Below, piece after piece: positions 1 to 11,720 of a stretch of DNA of 64,000 nucleotides. The notes beneath the pieces were generated by a model, which did no database searches, had not been told where the DNA came from, and worked only from the letters and a program-made list of their open reading frames with translations. Every line of letters begins with the position of its first letter. Within the stretch, counting starts at the first letter, position 1. The stretch lies in contig OZ024928.1 in the NCBI GenBank assembly GCA_964017235.1, positions 89,337,566-89,401,565 on the forward strand, written 5' to 3'. Source of the DNA: Sabellastarte sp. h YS-2021 (taxonomy: Eukaryota; Annelida; Polychaeta; Sabellida; Sabellidae). The position numbers and the translations under genes are program-made.

Positions 1-893
1 CGCAGGATTCTAGGGCACTGAAAAGAGCCTCATTCTGAAAAACAAGATGGCCGCCGCGGGCATTTGTTTAAAAATTATCTACATTTTTCTACTGGCTGTT
101 TCTCATAGGTAGAAGGTGGAATCTCTTCATAGGTGATATGTATGACAGATATATATGTCCTCTACAACCTTGCAGACATTTGACCTTGAAGCTCTTAATT
201 CAAGGTCATCCACGGCGTGCCAAAGTAAGCCGCGTAGCAGATTTCAAGAGTGCCTATATCTCCCTTATTATTGGTCCTAAAGGTTTGCAATGTGAAACCA
301 ACCTATAGGAAATCATGAGCTGTGAATCTTCTGATGTGGTCATATTTGACCTTGGACCCCTCCTTCAAGGTCAAACGAGGATAGCCAAACTTAAAAGTGC
401 TAAAAACTCGCTTATTATTGGTCCTAGAGGTTTGAGATGGTAAACCAACACATAGGAAATCATGGGCTGGGAATCTTTTGGTGTGGTCAGATTTGATCTT
501 GGGCCCCTCGTTCAAGGTCAAACTAGGACAGCCAAACTTAAAAGTGCTTATAACTTGCTTATTATTGGTCCTAGAGGTTTGGGATGGTAAACCAACCTAT
601 AGGAAATCATGGGATGGGAATCTTTTGGTGTGGTCAGATTTGACCTTGGGCCTCTCATTCAAGGTCAAATGAGGATAGCCAAACTGAAAAGTGCTTATTA
701 CTCACTTATCATTGGTCCTCGAGGTTTGGGATGGTAAACCCACCTATAGGAAATCATGGAATGGGAATTGTGTGGTGTGGTCGGATTTAACCTTGGGCCC
801 CTCCTTCAAGGTCAAACGATGGTTCACTGGCTTTGGTAAGTTGTCTTTCCAATTTATACAAATTTGCATCAGTTCTCCGATGCATAGGTCTAG
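1..893 (+). mobile_element. Helentron-like non-autonomous element, copy A (5' end outside window)
   Basis: The right end has the signature of a Helitron/Helentron 3' terminus. A hairpin (GCATC at 866-870, GATGC at 879-883) is followed by a short tail and CTAG at 890-893, and the next base is T. The body holds about four tandem units of 146-148 bp, marked by recurring ATTGGTCCT motifs near 270, 418, 566 and 712. Each unit contains AAGGTCA half-sites. The same ends and core recur inverted at 16117-16952 and 42335-43926. It has no credible coding region; the short ORFs here are readings of the satellite. It lies in an intron of the RASA1 gene. The family name is inferred from end structure. Confidence 0.72.
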
Positions 894-1920
894 TGTTTAT
901 TTCCATAAGTTACATGGGTAAAATGTAATGTTCAGTCAGATTTGTCAACTAATATACACTTGTCAATTATTTTTACTTTCATATGTATTTGTCCCTTCAC
1001 TATACTTGGCCCAGGTTGTCTCCCAAGTTACACCCTGAATTTTTTTGTTTTACAAATAATTGGCATTACTTAATTACACCTTTTGGTTAGTATATTATAA
1101 CTCATCTTTACAGTAATTCAAAATAAGATGTTATGAACAACGCGACCCTTTGTGATGTCTTAGTACCTTAAAACTCTAAAGTTTTTAACATGAAACTCTT
1201 GTGTAAGTGAAAAATTAATTTCTTTTAATATAAGCACATGGTTGAATTTCAAAAGGTGTATAATTTCTAAATGTGTCAATTAACTGTAGAACTGTTTTAG
1301 TTGGCAAGTATTCTATTTTGTACATATGCATTCATTCAAAAGGTTTTATGAAATTCAAAAAGTATTTTAATTAAACCAAAATGTTGTTATAGAATCCTTA
1401 TCAGTTATTATCTTTAATAGTATTTTAAGTTAAACAGAATTTGGTATTTTGGTGAGAGATTCAAGTGACTTGTTCAGGTGGAAAAATTTTCTGTAAATTG
1501 TGTCGGTTTATTTTTTTTTCAATAACTTAGAAACTCTTAGTTTTTCCAATGACCTGTGACGACTGATGTAAAAACTGCATAAACATTGACAATATTTTGC
1601 AAATCATTTACTAAATGATTTTGACCTTCAGCAACAAAAAGGCTGCAAAGCAAAAAGTGTCACTTTCATCACAATAAATTTTCTTGTATGAAATGAGAAT
1701 TTGTCACAAAAGAAACCTTTTGCTTTGAATGATGAGGAAATTTTCATAGTTTGGTTACCCATTTTAGGTCATTCATTCCTTGTGACACACAATTTTTGCA
1801 AACTTATTTTTTTCTCCATGATTATTTTAAAGTGTGACAAATTTCACCTATTGTGGTGAATTGCACAGTGGTTAACTCTATGAAGTCTTTTATTGTCCTT
1901 GAAGCCTCTTTTGTGTTTAG
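894..1920 (+). other. RASA1 intron, AT-rich
   Basis: Non-coding AT-rich sequence up to the acceptor (ttgtgtttag) at 1910-1920. I saw no further RASA1 exon, so the upstream exons lie to the left of the window. Confidence 0.6.
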
Positions 1921-2081
1921 AACCCCCTAGTCAGTCAGCCATGAACACTCTCAAGATGGTTGCCAATGCACTGATCAAACTGGCCAACCTGACCGAGGTA
2001 AAAGAACAGTATACAGAAGTGGTGAACCCCTTCTTACGAGACAATCAGCACCGCATGGTGTCATTCCTGGACAACCTCTCT
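1921..2081 (+). CDS. RASA1: RASA1 exon: end of RasGAP domain
   Basis: This exon encodes the last helices of the Ras GTPase-activating domain of p120 RasGAP, which speeds GTP hydrolysis by Ras at the membrane. It begins with two bases that complete a split codon, then gives 53 codons, including ALIKLANLTE, VNPFLRDNQHRM and SFLDNLS. These match the vertebrate RASA1 segment with LANL, VNPF and HRM-FLDEL motifs. The donor is gtaagt at 2082 (phase 0) and the acceptor is tttgtgtttag. The catalytic arginine finger lies upstream, outside the window. Paralogues such as RASA2/3 and SYNGAP fit less well, because the next two exons also follow the RASA1 C-terminus. Confidence 0.93.
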
Positions 2082-2536
2082 GTAAGTATTCATTAATATT
2101 GTTTTGTCCTGTATCTTTTTAAATTATTGCCCAGTTAATATAACTTACGCCATAAGTATATAAAAGATCAGTCAAATTTCATGAACACAGGGTATTAGAT
2201 TTGTGTGTGGTGCATAACAAGTTGTCTACCATTGCGCCTCTTTGAATACAACTCTTTTCAGGATGATTCCTTTTGAGGTGGGTAATTTTCCCAATCCCTA
2301 GAGACTGGATTTAACTGGGAACACCTAAATATGTAAGAGTTTGTCAGGGTAACCTCAGTTTTAAATTTTCTTTCAGAATTGCTCAGATTACACATTTTAC
2401 TTGCAAAGCAAATTGTGCTGAAAGACATTCAACTAAATATCATACAATATAATGTGAAAATGATGCAGTAAATGAAGCAGGAATTCTTTCTCACAAGGCA
2501 ACAGAGATAAGTAATTTTAAGAATATGTATCTGTAG

Positions 2537-2659
2537 AATGTTCCAGAAAGTCCACAAATCACAGAAGGCCACCGGGTTGACTTAGCCAGGCCGTTGGCTA
2601 CAATCCATCAGATCTGCTCAGACCATCTCGCACAGCTGGATCAAATCGGCAAAGAAAGG
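2537..2659 (+). CDS. RASA1: RASA1 exon: C-terminal helical segment
   Basis: Forty-one codons in phase 0 on both sides, with an acceptor ending ctgtag and donor gtaagt. The translation starts NVPESPQITE and continues with DLARPLATIHQIC. This parallels the RASA1 stretch after the GAP domain (NVPE-P, DL-R-LA--H-IC). It joins the preceding exon in frame and leads to the terminal exon at 5386. Function beyond closing the RasGAP fold is not visible. Confidence 0.93.
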
Positions 2660-3144
2660 GTAAGTAGATATGAAACAATGCAGTCTTTGTCATGAAATAT
2701 TTCTCTCTGGGAACATTCCTTTGAATTGAGCTTAAAAAAACTGAAACTCATAAATTTTGCATGATGTGAGAGAGATTGTCACTTTATTTATATGTTAAAG
2801 TTCTATTATTTAAGCTCCAGTGATGCAAATACATTTGGTTGTGTGAACACTAGTCCACTCTCACAAATGACAGATTGCTTCCCCAATACTTCTTATTAAA
2901 AAAAAAAATAAAAATAATAATTAAATAAAAGAATAAAATAATAAATAAAAAATTTTGAAATATAGATGTAAGTCAACACCATAAATTTACTTAGTCACAC
3001 AGTGTCAAATTTAACCCTTTCTTAAACTAAATGACTTGTGCAGAAATACTTTGATTTTGGCACCTTACATTAATGCCATATTCAGATGATAAATTTAATG
3101 AAAAGTATTACCTCAATTATTTGATCATGTCAGGAGAGTATCAT
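2660..3144 (+). other. Last RASA1 intron, proximal part
   Basis: AT-rich intron. An A/T low-complexity tract lies at about 2898-2955. No exon or recognisable element seen. Confidence 0.55.
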
Positions 3145-3237
3145 TATTCTATTTTTAATAGTACTTTTATAGCGCTGAATCTTTGTCCATTGACACACTC
3201 TAAGACGCACAATGCAAGAAATCAGAGATTATAATCA
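3145..3237 (-). mobile_element. LINE 3'-end fragment (distal half of a split copy)
   Basis: The text around 3160-3215 (cttttatagcgctgaatc, then a diverged run to the TTAA) resembles the 3' UTR of the L2/CR1-like LINE at 45050-45120, in the same minus orientation. The matching C-terminal coding end lies at 4874-5000, on the other side of the inserted TTAA element. The two halves are collinear if the insertion is removed. Confidence 0.5.
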
Positions 3238-4873
3238 TTAAGGGGCTATCAACGTAACGCATAGTTTTCAAGGCCAACCAAAGTGATAAAAAAACACTTG
3301 AATTACCATTTCAGTGTAGTCATCTTTAGAGTCTTAAAGTCAAATAATATCCATAAATACATATTTATTTTTACCATAAATGTTTTATAAATGAAATAAA
3401 ATATTAAAATAAATTGCTTTAGCTGTTTTCTCTCAAACTACAATTTATATAAACAATAAATACTTATGACAAATACGAACTAAAAGTGGTCTAATTTTGA
3501 TCACCTTAAATATAAGACATGGCTTTTGTTTGTGACAAAAAAAAGCATATCAAAGAAAAAACAACTTTGGTTTTCCGCACACCACTCAAAAGAAAAGTGT
3601 CTCACAAAAATTTTGAATGATTTAAATTTTTATGTAAGCTCGGTATTTATTTGTAAAACTGAAAATAAAATTACATTGCTTTACACAGTCTTGTTTTTTA
3701 TAAACTTTCTCATATTCCACATATTTAAAAATCAGAGAAACTTCTTTTGAAAAAAATAAATCATACAAATTAATGTGCTTGTTTTTCTGAGCAGTGTACA
3801 TGTCATTATGGCCGCATTCTCAACATTTTACTATTGTTTTTCTGTCACGAAAGTAAGGCATGTCTTTCCTTTTTTCCTCTCACTTTAGACAACATTTTCC
3901 CTGTTGTTATAGCGTAGTAATACAAAACAGCATTTTAAAATCAATTTGGAATTATTATGCCTAAACAGATAAATAAATTGAACATATTTTGGGTTTAAAC
4001 AAACTTTTGATATGTATAACTCGCCACTGGCTGAATTAATTCATATTTATGGTATGATTTTAAGAACTATTTTACTGGGGCTGACTTTGTGAAAACTACG
4101 TACTGTAAGAGGTGGCTGAATATTGGCTACCTAAAGACTGTAATCTATTGGAAAGATGTCAAAAATTTTATGTTTTATGTCTGTTTGACAAGTGAATTAT
4201 TTTAGGTCTTTTCTCTCCTGTTAGGAAAAACTCATCAAGTAAGCACAAGATCACACATATACAGTTATTATATGTAAAGTTAAAATCACGGAAATGTTTT
4301 TTCCCAGTTGGAGGAAAGCATACAGCTAATTTTTAACACATACATTGTAAACCACAACAAAATCAATACTGTCCTTGGCTTCTCTCCTACTAAATTTACC
4401 AAGATATATATATACACACACATGCAGAGAGACAGAGACTATGTGGAAAAAAAACATCGCGGTTTCACATTGGCTGGATTAGATTAGGACACTTTCTTTC
4501 CAGAAATGGATGATCTGTTGTACTAAAAATAAAAATATTTTGAATGAAACAAAACTCAATGTTGTGAAATGGAAATCTGAGTTCAAATCTCCCCCCTTTA
4601 ATAGCAGCAACAAGATTACCATAAAATTATTGTCAGTATTTGATTTAAATAGCAAACATAAGTACAGAACAACCAGATGAGCTCTTTCCAAAAGAAGAAA
4701 AACGTCACAAATCTTATCCACCCTTTGGCCTCGCTGAAACTTTATGACGTATTTTTCTCTGTTGTAAACAATGCAAAACTAGTCCCTGCCTGACAACGAC
4801 AACTGTTTTTTCTGCGACGTCTGGTGAGCGTTACGTAAACAAATTTTATGTACTTGCGTTGATAGCCCCTTAA
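3238..4873. mobile_element. Non-autonomous TTAA-target DNA transposon
   Basis: A 1.64-kb element bounded by TTAA on both sides (3238-3241 and 4870-4873) with matching inverted ends GGGGCTATCAACG. TTAA target duplication is typical of piggyBac and Sola3 superfamilies. I see no transposase; the only ORFs are short, low-complexity readings. It sits in the last intron of RASA1 and interrupts an older LINE 3' end. Superfamily is undecided from 13-17 bp of inverted repeat. Confidence 0.6.
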
Positions 4874-5000
4874 ATAAGAAACATTATTTTTTAACAAGAC
4901 CAGAAAAAAACCTAGGGTAGGTAAGCTTTGCAAAGAGATAAGTTTTCAACTTCATCCTGAATGGTCGCATAATAAAAGGTTTGCAAAATAGAAAAGGCAA
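4874..5000 (-). pseudogene. LINE ORF2 C-terminal remnant
   Basis: On the minus strand, around 4915-4975, one frame reads LKTYLFAK. This is the C-terminal signature also present in the LINE at 45180-45225 (KRLKTYLFAKAYLP). Reading continues into sequence ending at the TTAA transposon. It is a short, frameshifted relic of the same L2/CR1-like family. Confidence 0.5.
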
Positions 5001-5385
5001 ATGGTTTAAAATGAGATGGGAATGCAAATTTGGGAGAGTCAACATGAATAATCAAAATAAAATAACTGAAGGACAGAAAACAGGTTTTATTGTACCATGA
5101 AATAACAGAGAACGGTGCAGATTGAATAACCATTTTAAAAATAGGTGTAAAGTACTTCTACTTGGACTTTATCAGTAATTCAAATTGCCAAATATTCCAT
5201 GCAGTCACAGTTTATATCCACACTAAATAAAAATATTCTAGTAAAATATATGTTGTATTAAACATCCAAATTGGTAAATATTTGTATCTACAGTAAATAC
5301 ACATGCTTATTGTGGAAGTTACATGTACTAATGTGATATATTTTCAATAAGATACAAAGTAATGAATAAAATTTCATATTTACAG

Positions 5386-5457
5386 CCATATGTCAAGAAA
5401 CTGGTGACAGTAGTAGAGATGCTGACCAATCACAGGCGACATTATATCAGCCAATAG
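5386..5457 (+). CDS. RASA1: RASA1 terminal coding exon
   Basis: The acceptor is atttacag at 5378-5385, followed by 23 codons and a TAG stop at 5455-5457. The peptide starts PYVKKLVTVVEML, matching the last helix of RASA1 (LKKLL-I-ELL), and ends HRRHYISQ. The entry phase is 0, as required by the 2537-2659 exon. The three exons together encode the last 117 residues of the protein. Confidence 0.9.
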   Translation, partial: PYVKKLVTVVEMLTNHRRHYISQ

Positions 5458-5555
5458 GAAGGCAGAAGAGATTTTTTCCAAAAGTCAGACTGCATGAGGA
5501 GAAACATTATATGTATATATGGTTACTACCCTTGTACGATAAGTCATCTCTGCTG

Positions 5556-5561
5556 AATAAA
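5556..5561 (+). promoter_or_regulatory. Candidate RASA1 polyadenylation signal
   Basis: AATAAA 99 bases after the stop codon, followed by TG-rich text. A second AATAAA lies at 6125-6130, so the 3' UTR may be about 0.1 or 0.7 kb. RNA evidence would decide. Confidence 0.4.
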
Positions 5562-6267
5562 TGTGACCTCGCATTCCTGCAAAAGCTTTTTCTGAAAGGT
5601 TTTGCCATATGTTCGTCAAGTATGGGTATTGTGTTCTGTCCAGTGAGCTCTTGTTAGCACATGAAGTTGTGATCCTGATTTACAGACATGGAACCTTATC
5701 TCAGTCTTTTGCTAAAAATTTTATGTTTTCACCAATGTTGTACGTTTGCCTGCAAGATTACTGAACAAATGCTGATCTGATTTGAGTACAAAGTTTGTCT
5801 TGTGAAGTGTGAGTGGCAGGTCAGGCTGAAATGTTAATGAAATTAAGATTTATATGATCGTGTTCAACAGTACTTCAACGATCAGTCTTTTGTGTGTGCA
5901 GCAGAATTATGACAATGGCTTCTCGTAGATTTGTCTCATACATGTATAGTTTAGAGATATTTTGCAAAAGTGATAAGTTAGTCAGAGCAACATTTCATTG
6001 AGCATTTAGACCATAAGTGGTAAGTTTTCGTTATGAGAGAAAGTGGTGAAAATTTTGCCATTATTTTTCAGTTGTTTTGATGTAAGCATTTAGACTGTGT
6101 ATAAAGAATTGTATGAAAGTAAAAAATAAATTCAAAAACCTTTTACTATTAGTTCATGTGGGAAAGTCACCCTAGAAATAAACTTTTTAAGCGCAAGCCA
6201 TGATAGAGCTCACACTTCTAGGAATCATTTTTTTTTTTTTTTTTTTGTCTCTGGACTTTCAAGAATT

Positions 6268-6372
6268 GTGGCGCAGGGTGATGGGTATTTGTCTGCTCAC
6301 TGAAGTTAAGCGTCTATGGGCTACATTAGTACTTGGATGGGTGTCCGTACTAGACCAGCTGTGGGATTTGTC
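6268..6372 (+). repeat. 5S rRNA-like sequence (5S-derived SINE or pseudogene)
   Basis: The stretch contains diverged but ordered 5S rRNA landmarks: GAAGTTAAGC (box A region), then GGGCTACATTAGTACTTGG, ATGGGTG-CCG (box C region) and GTGGGATTTG. The first third is not recognisable as 5S. A T-run precedes it. A real 5S gene would keep the full 120-bp fold, so this is better read as a 5S-headed SINE or an old 5S pseudogene. The sequence after 6372 may be the SINE body. Confidence 0.6.
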
Positions 6373-7336
6373 TGAGTTGGAATTTCTTTGTGTCACCAGA
6401 CTTTTGTAAATTCTAGTGCACTACTTGTGTCTCTGAGAGCTTTGTGCTCGTGCTAGGGGACCAAATCATCTTTCGGCCTTGTTAAATTTGGAACCTAAAA
6501 GAATGAAGTCAGACACAGTTGGTACTACATAGAATACAGTAGTGCATGTATAATGTGGAGGAAGGTTCCTTCAAGTTTCGAAGCACTGGTGATTTGCAGG
6601 TTTATTTATTTTTATTTTTTTTTTTGTGTTTTTTTTTCTGGAGGGGGGTTGATGTTGATAGTAATAAGCAAAAAATACAGTAAAAGTTTTACTGTGTGTA
6701 GAACTGACTCTTAAAAACATTTCATTTTACCCCTTTATAAGGCTGATATTTCTTCAAACCAGTAAAAACCACCAACTTAATTTATTTCCTGTTAAAAATA
6801 TTATGGAGTTGCCTCACCGGAATTTTTTGGCGAATTTCAATGCAGCAATTTCTACATTTTGTATTCCGCAAAATTTAATTTTATTGAGAAATGGTATATA
6901 TTTTGTGGTGACCAGTAAGCTAAATTTATTAATACACAAAGATGGATTGGATGTGGGGGAATGGTTTTAGTATCTGTACAATATTCCTTACAAATATCAT
7001 TAAAGATGAAATGATAGCAAAATAGTTCCATTCAAATTTCTATTCTTTCCATGTGAATATATTTTATTTTTGTTATTTGTGATTTTTATGTGTGTAAAAT
7101 CCTTAGTAGTATAACATTTTGAACATTTCATAACATCTCAAGAAATACTGTTAAGTGAATTTGTATAAAGATGTACCAAAACGTTTTACTTTTGTTGCCA
7201 TGGGGGATATTTTAGATTTATTTGTCCTTTTTAATTTAAAAAATTTAAAAAAATATATATAAGTAGTACATATTTGACCTTGTCAGCAGTATAACAAGTT
7301 ATGAATCGTGGCAGTCTAGGCAAGTCTTTCTGTTTG
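6373..7336. other. Intergenic AT-rich DNA
   Basis: Poly-T tracts (6602-6640) and AT-rich text. No gene or defined repeat recognised. Confidence 0.5.
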
Positions 7337-7565
7337 TAGAGTAAGGAATCTAAAATTCGCCAGAAATCTAAATTTCGCCACCTCTAAAATCCTTACTTAA
7401 TTCTATGAAAAATAGATGTTTTGTCTTAAACTTGGTATGTTCCAGTTCAAAAAGCCTTAATTTACTATACATTCAACAAATCTCACCTCAATTCATTTAT
7501 TTTATTAGTCTTTCCACATGTGGCGAATTTCAGATATGTGGCGAATTTTACATTTCTTACTCTAT
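7337..7565. mobile_element. Palindromic MITE
   Basis: The ends TAGAGTAAGGAAT and its inverse (ATTTCTTACTCTA) frame 229 bp. Each arm also holds two inverted copies of an AATTCGCCA motif (7357-7380 against 7519-7547). Flanking TA dinucleotides suggest a Tc1/mariner-type target site. No coding capacity. Confidence 0.55.
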
Positions 7566-8361
7566 AAGCAATTTGTTCAGTCAGGATAAATATTGTCTTT
7601 GAGTTTTTTGCCTTTGTTGACAGGATTGTGCCCCAGGTTTAAAATGGTCTTGTGTTTGTTCATGAATATGGAAACAGGGTCTAAGTACAACCACTGTGAG
7701 TTAAATGTAGATATTTGAGTGGGACTTGTTTTGAGACACAACATTAGAACGTGCTATAAATGTTTTAGTTACAAGTGTTAGTGAATCCTGTGGATATTTA
7801 AATATCTAGTTATTCAGAGTCAAGCGTACTACAACAGCATCAATCACACTAAAATCAAATTATTTAACATGCGTTAAAAAACTTTCCTGAAAGAATTGTT
7901 TTATCTATTTACACAAACGTAATATCAACAGTTTTATACCTCTTTTTGTAAATTTTTGTGTGCTTATGAAAACATGTTTTAATCATTGAAATGCTATATT
8001 TATTTAGGGAATATAACAGTTCATCAAATAGGTTGACATGTCTAAACCTTTCGAACATGTGTATGTGTCCATTTATAAGAGGAATTGTGTGAGAAAAAAA
8101 TTGAAATTCGGGATAGTATGTAAAATTTGCTACTATGGGACACATCCCTGACACCAAGTTCATATTGGTGCATACTGGCCTCAACAGCTACACACAACTG
8201 ATAGGGGCCAAAGTATTTACTCTTTTGGGCTTGTTTGTGGTTTATTACATTTGTGTTTTGGTGGTATCCATCTATTAGGTTAGTTGGAAATTGTCTGGGT
8301 TACACACGTTTGACACAACACAGAAAGTATTTTCAGCACTTGACGGCTGTTTCAGAAAGTT

Positions 8362-8425
8362 AATACCTGTCACAAGCTCTCACATGCTAAAGTAAATACC
8401 TGTCACAAGCTCTCGCATGCTAAAC
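8362..8425 (+). repeat. 32-bp tandem duplication
   Basis: Two adjacent near-identical copies of a unit beginning AATACCTGTCACAAGCTCTC, at 8362 and 8394, with one A/G difference in the shared core. Confidence 0.75.
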
Positions 8426-8429
8426 TAAG

Positions 8430-10564
8430 ATGTGCAGGCCAGTGGAGTGAAGGGAAGGGTGGGGTAAAATGGCGTTATAGAGCTGCTTGTTTTTAAATGT
8501 GCACTTCCCTGATACAAGAGCCATTTACAGAGCACCAAGGCCGGGGTCATGAAACAGACTTAAATTACGGCCGGATGGAAGAGTGTGAACAAGCCTTTAA
8601 AGACAAGACAAAATAATTTAAAATTTATGCCAATTTTGGGTGTGGGGAATTTGGAGAAAGTAGCCGCAAATGTCACAAATATGTTAAAGAGATTGCCCAC
8701 AAGTAAAGGATATAGAAGATGATTTCATCAAGCAAATTTTACATACTTTGGTGAATTTCATATGTCTGTTTATTCTTTATTAAACTTAAGTATTGAATAG
8801 AACTATGGACTTGACTAAAAGAAAATGCTAACGTATATGTATATATTGTGAGTATTCATCATAAATAAATATAGTGTGCATTTTGTAACTGCTATTGGAC
8901 ATGTTTTAATTGTATACAATATTGATATGTTTGTAGATGTTTTTGTAGCAATTTTATACACCATTTGCACTGGGACAGAGTGATAGAGAGAAGATTGCAT
9001 TTATATCATTCAATATCCATTGAATGTACAACCTCATGAGTTTTGTTTTGTATGCAAATGTAAAAGGTTTTATCAGTGATATATTGATGTTTCTTTGTGT
9101 ATACCTTAAGAGTATGTATTTAAAGTGACTTCCAAAAAAATATTTTGCACAGTTTCCATGTATACAGTGTATAATGTTGTAATATAATGCTATTACTGCA
9201 GCAAGTCTTGTTTTTCTTTTGTATTTTTGTTCTCTATAACCAGTCTTTAGGTGGTTCTGTGTTAGCCCTCAAATAGCATGGGTTTTGTAGTAGTTACCAA
9301 AATAGTTACTTTTGTAAGTATATGTGGACTAAAACTTTTTTTTTTTTTTTGGTGAATAGTGAACGAGTGAATAATTTAAATTTGGGTAAATGGCATGACA
9401 ACCTTGAATGGAATAATACAAGATTTACTTTTGTGGAGCTTTTGTAAAGAATGAAAATGATGTCTCAACACTATTAAGGTTATTTATAGATTCATGGGAA
9501 ACTGTATAATTTTATTGTAATAATAGCCAGAGTTTATCCTCTCTAATGTGGCTGATCTTAAATGTGAATTGCCCTATGAAAGAAACTTTTCTAAAATGCA
9601 TGTATGGCTTTCCAAGATGATGTACAATTTGTTTAAATTACTGGTTTCTTTTTATATTTTTAAATAGTTTGTGGCAAAAAAAGGCACTGCACATCTATTT
9701 TACTGTGTAAAAATATTTTATCATTAGAATTTTTATTGATTACCTTTCTAAGATAAGAAATTAATGTCAGAAGTCCCAAGACTGTGTTCTTGTCAATGAC
9801 AATTAGCAGTATGTCTGATGAGACACTGCTGAAGGGATCTCTTTGCTGAACATAGGAAAAGAAAATTTCTTACACACTTGTCACTTTAAAATTTTGAAAA
9901 TTAATGAAAACTTTCCTCCAGCCATAATTTCCATATCTACAGTATTATTGCCAAAGCCTTACACCACTAATAAAACCAAACAGAGTGCCAGTAGATTTTC
10001 CATGCTAGAGTGCTGCACATGAAAATTTGACCAAAGCTGGAACAGGAAGTGAAAAAGGCTTGAGACCTTATTGACTTTAAAGTACACTCATTAGCATCAT
10101 CAGGCATTAATTAATATGTTTAAGATATTATTGAGTATATTGTGCTGATCTTAGCATTCAGAGCTTCACCCCTTAGTGAAATATACTTTACAAATGCTAT
10201 TGTAGAAGCACAAAATATTCCGTTTTTACAGGATAATGGTGAAAAGGTATATGGGGGCCTTTGTGGCCAGTAACCTATGAAGAAATGTAGACTGACTGAG
10301 GTAGGTTGGAGGTTTATCATTGCCCTCACTATGGATTGACCATTTGTAGAAAAGACATGATTTTATCCTAAAAAATCTGATAAGTACAATACTACCCACT
10401 GTCCATATTTTGTTCCATTGAGCCAATTAGAGCAGTACAATGTTTGGACAAGAAACTAATTTTCAAACTCATCCATTAAACAGTCTTGCTATCCCCCAAT
10501 ATCTTAAAGCAGTGTCATTTTATGCAGTCTCACACTCATTGAAATAATCCAGCAGTTAAAACAT
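8430..10564. other. Intergenic AT-rich DNA
   Basis: No exon, RNA gene or clear repeat found. Short ORFs here lack any recognisable motif or neighbour support. Confidence 0.5.
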
Positions 10565-10589
10565 TCCTTCCATCTTGTGATAAGTGGGT

Positions 10590-10870
10590 TTCCCCGCAAA
10601 CGCTGTTAGCCATGTGCAAAAACTGTGAAATTGCTACTTTTTCTTTTGGAAAAGATAATTCTGTGCTTCGTAGATTTATGTTGACCTTTATAGCATCACT
10701 CTGCGGTGTGTACATACATATCTGCATCTGCGTGAACAACTTCTCCAAAAGTATAAGGCCCAGAGACATGCGGTTTCTTTTGAAAGATAACTTATTCATC
10801 GAGGATGAAAAATTGTTCAAGGCATGCAGATCTGTTTGTTCCTGTGTTCCCCAGAACCATTTAAGGCAAG
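10590..10870 (-). repeat. Dispersed repeat, copy 1
   Basis: Read on the minus strand, this stretch matches the plus-strand sequence at about 44080-44220. Both conceptual translations share EQTDLHAL, SFK-N-MSL and QSDAI. The minus-strand ORF spans 10536-10883 (115 codons) and a plus-strand ORF overlaps it. The protein-level likeness is explained by DNA-level likeness. I do not recognise a domain and treat it as a non-coding transposon relic. Confidence 0.5.
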
Positions 10871-10904
10871 GTACCTTCAGCATGCGTGAAAACTCAATAC
10901 CTAA

Positions 10905-11720
10905 GTGAGTAATAGCTACTTTCTGACTTTTCAGTACCTTCCATCATGAGTAAAATCACCTGTAGCTTGAAAACTCTTACATTTAGAGAATTTTGTTTAC
11001 ATATGTTATTCAAATATTTTTGAGTCAGCTATAAAACAGAAAATTTGCAGACCTGTAGCTGATTGGATAGCTGAGCAATAGCTACTTAGACATTCTCCAT
11101 GTTGAGTAAATGACTTGTATCACGTGTAACTTGAAAACTATTGCATTTACAGTATTTTGTTGAAATATGTTATTCACCTACTTTTGGACCAGCTATAACC
11201 TGTAGCTTATTGTATACTGAGCAATAGCAGTGGGTATTCTAATTGTTGATTAAATCACTTGTAACTTTAAAATTATTGCATTTAGAGCATTATATTTAAT
11301 ATGTATTATTCAGCTACTCTTTCCATAGCTACAACATGCTGAGTAACTTGGGAGTCTATCCCAATAGCTAAGTAAGTAGTAGCTACGTTCTGACTTTTCA
11401 GTACCTTCCATAATGAGTTAGATCACTTATAACTTGAAAGCTGTTTCATTTAGAGCATTTTGTTGAAATACATTGATCAGCTACTTTTTCCAGGATCAGA
11501 AATTTGGAAGGCTTTCTCCATAGCAAAGTGAGTAATATCTACTTTCACACTTTTCAGCAGTTACCTAATGAGTAAATGGCTTGTATCTTCAAAAGTATTG
11601 CAGCTATGCGATTTGTTTTGAAGGTGTTACTCATCTACTTTTTGATGAACAATAGCATAATGAGGTTTCAAACTCATTGCTCAAAATATTTGTACAAGAG
11701 CTACTTTTATGATGTCATAG
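10905..11720. repeat. Degenerate ~155-bp satellite array
   Basis: About five decayed units, each with a GAGTAAATSACTTGTA-like stretch followed by CTTGAAAACTATTGCATTTA-like text (near 10948, 11103, 11245, 11415, 11570). They also carry a 'gagtaatagctac' phrase. The units are relatives of the fresher arrays at 21000-24900 and 40000-41230. Confidence 0.7.
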
